From the NCBI GenBank assembly GCA_030447875.1, contig JAUJOA010000001.1, positions 124,001 to 188,000 of the forward strand: DNA of 64,000 bases, read 5' to 3'. The stretch comes from Thermoleophilaceae bacterium (GTDB taxonomy: Bacteria > Actinomycetota > Thermoleophilia > Solirubrobacterales > Thermoleophilaceae). Positions 58,578 through 64,000 of this stretch are shown here, in pieces. A model generated the notes under the pieces. It searched no databases, had not been told where the DNA came from, and saw nothing but the letters and a program-made list of their open reading frames with translations. Positions within the stretch are counted from its first letter, which is position 1. Each line of letters begins with the position of its first letter. The position numbers and the translations under genes are program-made.

Positions 58578-59342
58578 ATGGCCGGCGTAACCCCGGACCG
58601 CGGCAACGGGACGCCCAGCGGCCGCCAGGACACGGTCTTTCGGCGCATCCTCCTGAAGCTGTCGGGAGAGGCGCTGCTCGGTGACCTCGAGTACGGCGCC
58701 GATCCCGACCGGATAGCCGCCATCGCCGCGCAGGTCTCCCACGTGGCTCAGCGCGGCGTGGAGGTCGCGATCGTGGTGGGCGGCGGAAACGTCTACCGCG
58801 GCCTGTCGGGCGCGGCCGCGGGAATGGATCGCGCCACGGGCGACTACATGGGCATGCTCGCGACCGTGCTGAACGCCCTCGCGCTGCAGGACGCCCTGGA
58901 GAAGCTCGGGGCGCACACGCGCGTCCAGTCGGCCATCACGATCTCCGAGGTCGCCGAGCCCTACATTCGCAGGCGCGCCATTCGCCATCTCGAGAAGGGA
59001 CGGGTCGTCATCTTCGCCGCCGGCACCGGGAACCCGTTCTTCACTACCGACACCGCGGCGGCGCTGCGTGCGCTCGAGATCCACGCGGAGGCGATCTTGA
59101 TGGCGAAGAACGGGGTGGAGGGCGTCTACGACGCCGACCCGCGGGTCACGCCTGATGCGCAGTTCCTCCCGGAGCTCAGCCACCGCCATGCGATCGAGAG
59201 ACGGCTCGCGGTGATGGACTCCACCGCGCTGTCGCTGTGCATGGACAACGACCTGCCGATCTACGTCTTCAACATGGACGACGAGCACAACATCGACCGG
59301 ATAGTGTGCGGCGAGCGCGTCGGAAGCGTCGTCTCCACGTGA
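58578..59342 (+). CDS. pyrH: UMP kinase (PyrH)
   Basis: A 254-residue amino-acid-kinase-fold enzyme that makes UDP from UMP. It has [64 protein letters not shown], and [13 protein letters not shown]. An N-terminal extension of about 20 residues precedes the fold. ATG 58578 lies 8 bases after tsf. The order rpsB-tsf-pyrH-frr is conserved across bacteria. Confidence 0.96.
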   Translation: MAGVTPDRGNGTPSGRQDTVFRRILLKLSGEALLGDLEYGADPDRIAAIAAQVSHVAQRGVEVAIVVGGGNVYRGLSGAAAGMDRATGDYMGMLATVLNALALQDALEKLGAHTRVQSAITISEVAEPYIRRRAIRHLEKGRVVIFAAGTGNPFFTTDTAAALRALEIHAEAILMAKNGVEGVYDADPRVTPDAQFLPELSHRHAIERRLAVMDSTALSLCMDNDLPIYVFNMDDEHNIDRIVCGERVGSVVST

Positions 59343-59372
59343 CCGGCAGGCGGGGCACCGCGTGAGCGAATC

Positions 59373-59930
59373 ATGATCGACGAGCTGCTGCAAGACGCCC
59401 GCGAGCGGATGGCGAAGACCGTGGACTCCACCCGCGGCGAATTCACGACGGTGCGCACGGGTCGGGCGTCCCCGCACCTCCTGGACCGCATCGAGGTCGA
59501 CTACTACGGCGCACGCACCCCGCTCAGGCAGCTGGCCAACATCTCCGCCAGTGAGGCCCGGCTACTGACCGTCACCCCCTACGACAAGTCCTCGATCAAG
59601 GCGATCGAGAAGTCGATCATTGAGTCGGACGTAGGGCTGACGCCCTCGAACGACGGCAACGTGGTCAGGCTCGCCATCCCCGAGCTGACGGAGGAACGCC
59701 GCAAGGAGCTGGTCAAGGTCGTTCGCGGGATCGCCGAGAACGGCCGCGTGGCCGTGCGGAACATCAGGCGCGACGTGATGCACGACCTACGCGAGCTGAA
59801 GGGCGCCGGCGAGGCCGGCTCGGACGAGGAGCACCGTGCCGAGGCCGAGCTCCAGGAGCTCACGGACTCGCGCGTCAAGGAGATCGACGACTTCCTCGCC
59901 GGCAAGGAACAAGAGATCCTCGAGGTGTGA
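59373..59930 (+). CDS. frr: Ribosome recycling factor (Frr)
   Basis: A 185-residue two-domain factor that splits post-termination ribosomes with EF-G. Recognisable parts are EFTTVRTGRASPHLLDRIEVDYYG, ARLLTVTPYDKSSIKAIEK, SNDGNVVRLAIPELTEERRKEL and VRNIRRDVMHDLREL. ATG 59373 is clear. The stop overlaps uppS as GTGA. Confidence 0.96.
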   Translation: MIDELLQDARERMAKTVDSTRGEFTTVRTGRASPHLLDRIEVDYYGARTPLRQLANISASEARLLTVTPYDKSSIKAIEKSIIESDVGLTPSNDGNVVRLAIPELTEERRKELVKVVRGIAENGRVAVRNIRRDVMHDLRELKGAGEAGSDEEHRAEAELQELTDSRVKEIDDFLAGKEQEILEV

Positions 59931-60607
59931 GCGAGCCGGCGCCCGGCGGGGCGAGGTACGTGGCCATCATCACCGATGGCAACGGCCGTTGGGCGCAGCA
60001 GAGGGGGCTTCCGGTGCTGGATGGCCACCGGGCCGGCGCCGATGCCGTGAAGGCGCGCCTCCGCGACGCGGCGGAGTTCGGCATCCGCGAGCTCACGGTC
60101 TACTCGTTCTCGACGGAGAACTGGAGTCGCCCGCCGGCCGAGGTCGAGGGCCTGATGGCGATGTTCGCCGACCGGATCGACCGCGAGACGCCGGAGCTGG
60201 ACGACGAGGGCGTGCGCATGCGGTTCATCGGCCGGCGGACCGGCGTGGCCCCAGAGCTCATCGAGCGCATGGAGTGGGCCGAGCGGGTGACCCAGTCCAA
60301 CGAGCGAATCACCCTGTTCGTGGCCTTCAACTACGGAGGCCGCGCCGAGATCGTGGACGCCGCACGACGGTTCGAGGGGGGCGACGACGGAGACTTCGCC
60401 GCTCTGCTCTACGCGCCCGAGATGAACGACCCGGACCTCCTGATCCGGACGAGCGGCGAGCGGCGGCTGTCGAACTTCCTGCTGTGGCAGTGCGCCTACT
60501 CGGAGTGGGTGCTCTCGGACGCGATGTGGCCGGACTTCAGCAGAGAAGACCTCGCCGCGGCTCTCGAGGAGTTCCAGGCGCGCCGGCGCCGCTTCGGAGC
60601 GCGGTGA
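59927..60607 (+). CDS. uppS: Undecaprenyl diphosphate synthase-type cis-prenyltransferase (UppS)
   Basis: A 226-residue cis-prenyltransferase that makes the polyprenyl carrier for wall synthesis. The diphosphate motif is ITDGNGRWAQQRGLPVLDGH. Others are YSFSTENWSRPPAEVEGLM, FNYGGRAEIVDA, and the C-terminal PDLLIRTSGERRLSNFLLWQ. Chain length cannot be told from sequence. GTG 59927 overlaps frr, and the stop overlaps cdsA, both as GTGA. Confidence 0.95.
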   Translation: MSEPAPGGARYVAIITDGNGRWAQQRGLPVLDGHRAGADAVKARLRDAAEFGIRELTVYSFSTENWSRPPAEVEGLMAMFADRIDRETPELDDEGVRMRFIGRRTGVAPELIERMEWAERVTQSNERITLFVAFNYGGRAEIVDAARRFEGGDDGDFAALLYAPEMNDPDLLIRTSGERRLSNFLLWQCAYSEWVLSDAMWPDFSREDLAAALEEFQARRRRFGAR

Positions 60608-61455
60608 GCTTGGCCTCGCGGGGGCGCTCTGCCGAGCGACGGTCCACTCGACCGCCGCGTGGGACCTCGGACCTCGGCGCGCGCATCCTGGTGGCGATCC
60701 CCGCGATCGGCTTCGCGATCGCCATCGTGGCCTTCGGCGGGCCGGTGTTCGCCGCGGGCGTCTTCGCGCTCGGCGTCATGGCGATGCACGAGCTGTACGA
60801 CCTGGCGCGACGGGTGCAGCCGGTGGACATCGCGGGCTTCCTCGGTCTGGCCGCGCTGCTCCTCGCCGCCCTCTACGGCGGCCGCGAGGAGGTGCTGCTG
60901 GTGCTCGTCGCCACGGTCCCGCTGGTCTTCTTCCTGACGCTCCTGAGGCCGCGTCGCGAGAACGCCTCGTGGTCGATCGCCGTGACGGTGCTCGGCATCG
61001 TCTGGATCGGCTTGGGGCTGGCGCACGCGGTGCTGCTGCGCGACCTCCCGCACGGCGGCGGCCTGGTACTGGATGTCCTGATCGGAACTTTCGTAGGCGA
61101 CACCGCGGCCTACTTCGGCGGCCGCATGTGGGGGCGCAGAACGCTCGCCCCGCTCATCTCGCCCAACAAGACGCTCGAGGGCCTCGTCGCCGGCATCGGC
61201 GGTGGGACGCTCGCTTTCTGGCTGTTCGCCATCGCGTACCAGGACTGGTTCGCCGGTCCTGACGCGCTCGTGATCGGGTTCGCGGTGGCGCTCGCGGCAC
61301 CGATCGGCGACCTCTTCGAGTCGCTCATCAAGCGTGACCTCGAGGCAAAGGACACCGGGCGCTTCTTCGGCGCGCACGGCGGCGTGCTCGACCGCTTGGA
61401 CGCCGCTCTGTTCACGGCGGTGGTCGGCTACTACGCGAGCCTCGCGGTGCTCTAG
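60604..61455 (+). CDS. cdsA: Phosphatidate cytidylyltransferase (CdsA)
   Basis: A 283-residue membrane enzyme that forms CDP-diacylglycerol for phospholipids. It has about eight TM segments. The conserved C-terminal signature is SLIKRDLEAKDTGRFFGAHG, then GVLDRLDAALF, where the usual PGHGG is altered to GAHGG. GTFVGDTAAYFGGRMWGRR and SPNKTLEGLVAG are typical. GTG 60604 overlaps the uppS stop. Confidence 0.94.
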   Translation: MSLASRGRSAERRSTRPPRGTSDLGARILVAIPAIGFAIAIVAFGGPVFAAGVFALGVMAMHELYDLARRVQPVDIAGFLGLAALLLAALYGGREEVLLVLVATVPLVFFLTLLRPRRENASWSIAVTVLGIVWIGLGLAHAVLLRDLPHGGGLVLDVLIGTFVGDTAAYFGGRMWGRRTLAPLISPNKTLEGLVAGIGGGTLAFWLFAIAYQDWFAGPDALVIGFAVALAAPIGDLFESLIKRDLEAKDTGRFFGAHGGVLDRLDAALFTAVVGYYASLAVL

Positions 61456-61529
61456 CCGGGCGCTCGCGCCGGCGCGTTTCGGAAACGCCCTTACGGAGCG
61501 TTCACCCGCGTTCGTAGACTTCACCGGGC

Positions 61530-62680
61530 ATGCGCCGCATTCTCATCCTCGGCTCCACCGGCTCGATCGGCACCCAGGCGCTCGACGTCATCGCCGACAG
61601 CGACGACCTTCAGGTCGTGGGCCTTGCAGCTGACCGCAGCGCCGGGGCGCTGGTCCGCCAGGCCGAGGCACACGGGGTCGGCCGCATCGGCCTCGCCGAT
61701 CGCGACGCGGCAGCCCAGGCGGCGGAGACATGGACCGGGGAGAGGTATACGGCGGTCCAGAAGGTCTCGTCCGCCTCGTCACCGAGACGGACTGCGAGCT
61801 CGTCCTCAACGCGCTCGTGGGCTCGGCGGGCCTCGCGCCCACGGTCGCGGCGCTCGGCGAGGGAATCGATCTTGCCCTCGCAAACAAGGAAAGCCTGATC
61901 GTCGGAGGCGAGCTCGTGATGGCGCTCGCCGAGGCGACGGGCGCCCAGGTCATACCCGTCGACTCCGAGCACTCGGCTCTCCAGCAGCTCGTGGCATCCG
62001 AGCGCCCCGGGACCGTCGACCGCCTGGTCCTCACGGCCTCGGGAGGGCCGTTCCGCGGTCGTACGCTCGCCCAGCTCGCGAGTGTGACCCCTTCCGAGGC
62101 GCTCGCCCACCCCACGTGGAACATGGGCGGAAAGGTCACGATCGACTCGGCAACGCTGATGAACAAGGGCCTCGAGCTGATCGAGGCGCATCATCTGTTT
62201 GCCGTCCCCTACGAGCGGATCGACGTGGTGGTCCATCCGCAATCGATCGTCCACGCGCTGGTGCATCTGAACGACGGCGCGTCGCTGGCTCACCTCGGCT
62301 ACCCGGACATGCGCGTGCCGATCTCCTACGCGCTCCACCACCCCGAGCGTGCGGACGTGCCGGTCGAGACGCTCGACCTGGCCGCGATCGGTCAGCTGAC
62401 GTTCGAACCCGCCGACACGGCGACGTTCGGGTGTCTGCGCCTTGCCCGCGAGGCCGCGGCCGCCGGCGGCACCGCTCCATGCGTCATGAACGCTGCCAAC
62501 GAGGTGGCCGTGCACGCGTTCCTTGACGGGACGCTCCGGTTCACGGGCATCGCCGAGGTGATCGAGCGCGCGCTCGATGCGATCGAGCCGGCGCCGGTCG
62601 GTCACTTCTCCGATCTCTACGCTGCCGACGCCGAGGCGCGGCGGCTCACCCAGGGTTTGATCGAGGGGGTGGCCGCGTGA
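61530..62680 (+). CDS. dxr: 1-Deoxy-D-xylulose 5-phosphate reductoisomerase (Dxr), one frame break
   Basis: The second enzyme of the MEP isoprenoid pathway, about 383 residues after repair. The N-terminus reads RRILILGSTGSIGTQALDVI. After a break in GGGG 61737-61740 (one G missing) it continues GPEGLVRLVTETDCELVLNA, LANKESLIVGGEL, VDSEHSALQQL, HPTWNMGGKVTIDSATLMNK and PQSIVHALV. Metal and substrate residues are intact. The stop overlaps rseP as GTGA. Confidence 0.93.
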
Positions 62681-63765
62681 ACCTCAGCAGCTGGTTCCTC
62701 GCGTTCGCCGGCTTCGCGGTCCTGATCGTCCTCCACGAGCTCGGCCACTTCGCCGCCGCGAAGGCGGTCGGCATGCGCGTCGAGCGTTTCTCGCTCTTCT
62801 TTCCACCGCTCTTGCTGAAGAAGAAGGTGGGGGAGACGGAGTACGCGCTCGGCGCGCTGCCGTTAGGCGGCTACGTCAAGATCAGCGGGATGAGTCCGGA
62901 CGAGGACCTCCCGGACGACGTTAGGACTCGTGCATACACAGCGCAGCCGGTTTGGAAGCGCGTCGTCGTGATTGCCGCCGGCCCAGCCGTCAACCTTCTG
63001 CTCGCCGCCCTGCTTCTGTTCGTGTTCTTCTGGCAGATCGGCCTGCCCGAGCCACGAGTCGGAAAGATCGAGCCGGGCTTGCCGGCCGCCGGCCAGCTGC
63101 AACAGGGAGACGACCTCATCGCGGTCGACGGTCGCCGTGGCACGCCGGCGGAGCTCTCCGACGCGATCGCTGCGCACCGGTGCGCGGGCGCGCAGACCGA
63201 GGGCTGCAAGGCCGCTACGCCGGCCGAGCTACTCGTTGTGCGGGACGGCCGGACCATGGCGCTCGAGGTGACGCCCGTCTACGACGCCGACGCGCCGGGT
63301 GGCGGGCGGCCGCGCCTTGGCTTCCAGTTCGCGCTCGGCCCGCGAGCGCCGCTTGCGTTCGGTAGCGCCGCCGAGGCAGCGCTTGACCGCTTCTGGTTCG
63401 TGACCCGCGAAACGGTCAAGCTCCCCGCGCGACTGTTCGACGCGGAGCAGCGAAAGGAGATCACCGGCGTGGTCGGCGCCTACGAGATCACCCGTCAGAC
63501 GATCCTCGACGACATCGCCAACGTGGTCGGGATTCTCGCGATCATTTCGCTGTCGCTGGCGATCATCAACCTGTTTCCGTTCCTGCCGCTCGACGGCGGT
63601 CACATCTTCTGGGCGCTGCTGGAGAAGGTACGCCGGAAGCCGGTTTCCTACGCCACGATGGAGCGTGCGGGCGTGGTCGGGTTCGCGCTCGTGATCGGGC
63701 TCTTCGCGATCGGGTTCACCAATGACCTGGGCAGGCTGTTCGGCGAGGGCTTCAACGTGAGATAG
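62677..63765 (+). CDS. rseP: RIP zinc metalloprotease (RseP, site-2 protease family)
   Basis: A 362-residue intramembrane protease. The zinc motif is HELGH at residues 20-24, in the first TM helix. A conserved GALPLGGYVKISGM loop, further TM segments, a central PDZ domain (about 125-200, ADGxRGTPAEL-like), and the third zinc ligand in INLFPFLPLDGGHIFWALLE follow. Family members release anti-sigma factors or clear signal peptides. GTG 62677 overlaps the dxr stop. Confidence 0.94.
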   Translation: MNLSSWFLAFAGFAVLIVLHELGHFAAAKAVGMRVERFSLFFPPLLLKKKVGETEYALGALPLGGYVKISGMSPDEDLPDDVRTRAYTAQPVWKRVVVIAAGPAVNLLLAALLLFVFFWQIGLPEPRVGKIEPGLPAAGQLQQGDDLIAVDGRRGTPAELSDAIAAHRCAGAQTEGCKAATPAELLVVRDGRTMALEVTPVYDADAPGGGRPRLGFQFALGPRAPLAFGSAAEAALDRFWFVTRETVKLPARLFDAEQRKEITGVVGAYEITRQTILDDIANVVGILAIISLSLAIINLFPFLPLDGGHIFWALLEKVRRKPVSYATMERAGVVGFALVIGLFAIGFTNDLGRLFGEGFNVR

Positions 63766-63815
63766 TCCCCTCACATCGGGTATACGTAACCCGAGAGTCG
63801 AGGGGAGGAGACACC

Positions 63816-64000
63816 ATGGAGAGCACGACAGCCGGCGCCTCGGAGCGTGGCGGGGTGCGCGCACTCGGCGAGGCCACCGTTTGCGCCGCCTTTCAGGCGA
63901 CCGCCGAGGACAACGCCGACCGCGTAGCGATTCGGACCAAGGGCGACGAGTTCACGATGACCTGGGGCGAGTACGCGGAACGGGTCCGCCGGATAGCGGC
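63816..64000 (+). CDS. AMP-dependent acyl-CoA ligase, N-terminal part (runs off the window)
   Basis: The first 61 codons of a gene cut by the window edge. The visible protein has ATVCAAFQATAEDNADRVAI, then MTWGEYAERVRRIA, the usual N-terminus of long-chain fatty-acid-CoA ligases. A strong ribosome site AGGGGAGGAG (63801-63810) precedes ATG 63816. TATACG (63781-63786) may be a -10 box. Substrate cannot be told. Confidence 0.75.
   Translation, partial: MESTTAGASERGGVRALGEATVCAAFQATAEDNADRVAIRTKGDEFTMTWGEYAERVRRIA

Noticed and set aside
56931-59342. A single 803-codon ORF fusing rpsB, antisense-frame tsf sequence and pyrH
   Set aside because: The middle third is Arg/Gly-rich shadow of tsf in another frame; a missing G at the end of rpsB explains it.

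Overview
The window is very GC-rich and tightly packed. Many genes start with GTG, and stop and start codons repeatedly overlap (GTGA, ATGA, TTGA). Together with the rRNA sequences, a short HisG with HisZ, SepF, a mycobacterial-type beta-carbonic anhydrase and an Asp-type MurA, this suggests a deep-branching actinobacterium, most likely class Thermoleophilia (Solirubrobacterales or Gaiellales-like). The class is an inference; I could not run a 16S search. The genes are almost all core metabolism and information processing. I see no phage, IS element, CRISPR array, plasmid gene or tRNA gene.

Layout. 1-9.0 kb: a nearly complete classical menaquinone set (menF, menD, menH, menC, menA, menB, menE) on both strands, with two extremely tight divergent start junctions, plus a carbonic anhydrase and an SMR transporter. 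9.0-14.6 kb: ilvC, three tandem paralogous Pro-rich two-TM proteins, then a class V aminotransferase with serA. 14.7-19.8 kb: a quinone oxidoreductase, leuA behind a leucine-rich leader peptide, a maleylacetate-reductase-like dehydrogenase and a NagZ-like GH3 enzyme. 19.9-27.5 kb: an XRE-cupin regulator with a palindrome at its start, leading leuC-leuD-methyltransferase-leuB-ilvE-cimA. 27.5-33.1 kb: argH, 3-methyladenine glycosylase, a class A PBP and tyrS. 33.1-38.5 kb: a 16S-23S-5S rRNA operon with a strong promoter, an unexpected intrinsic terminator in the leader, and RNase III-type processing stems. 38.5-43.2 kb: small hypothetical proteins, two HD-domain proteins, a hotdog thioesterase, DUF389 and an isocitrate-dehydrogenase-like gene. 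43.3-52.9 kb: murA, then hisZGDBHAF-cca-pgeF-yggS. 52.9-57 kb: an alpha/beta hydrolase, then sepF-proC-yggT-lspA-rluD. 57-64 kb: rpsB-tsf-pyrH-frr-uppS-cdsA-dxr-rseP and the start of an acyl-CoA ligase.

How it works together. The leuA/leuCDB/ilvE/ilvC/cimA set makes leucine and also isoleucine by the citramalate route, since LeuCD and LeuB can serve both pathways. The rpsB-rseP block joins translation, UMP kinase, undecaprenyl and CDP-DAG lipid synthesis and the MEP pathway. The MEP pathway and UppS supply isoprenoid for the wall and, in principle, for the menaquinone tail made by MenA.

Quality caveat. Eight genes (menF, leuC, leuD, cimA, the genes at 38537 and 38943, rpsB, dxr) are interrupted by small indels. 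Nearly all look like missing bases in G/C homopolymers or CG runs. Because rpsB and dxr are normally essential, I read these as sequencing or assembly errors, not decay. Coordinates for those genes span the whole reconstructed gene.
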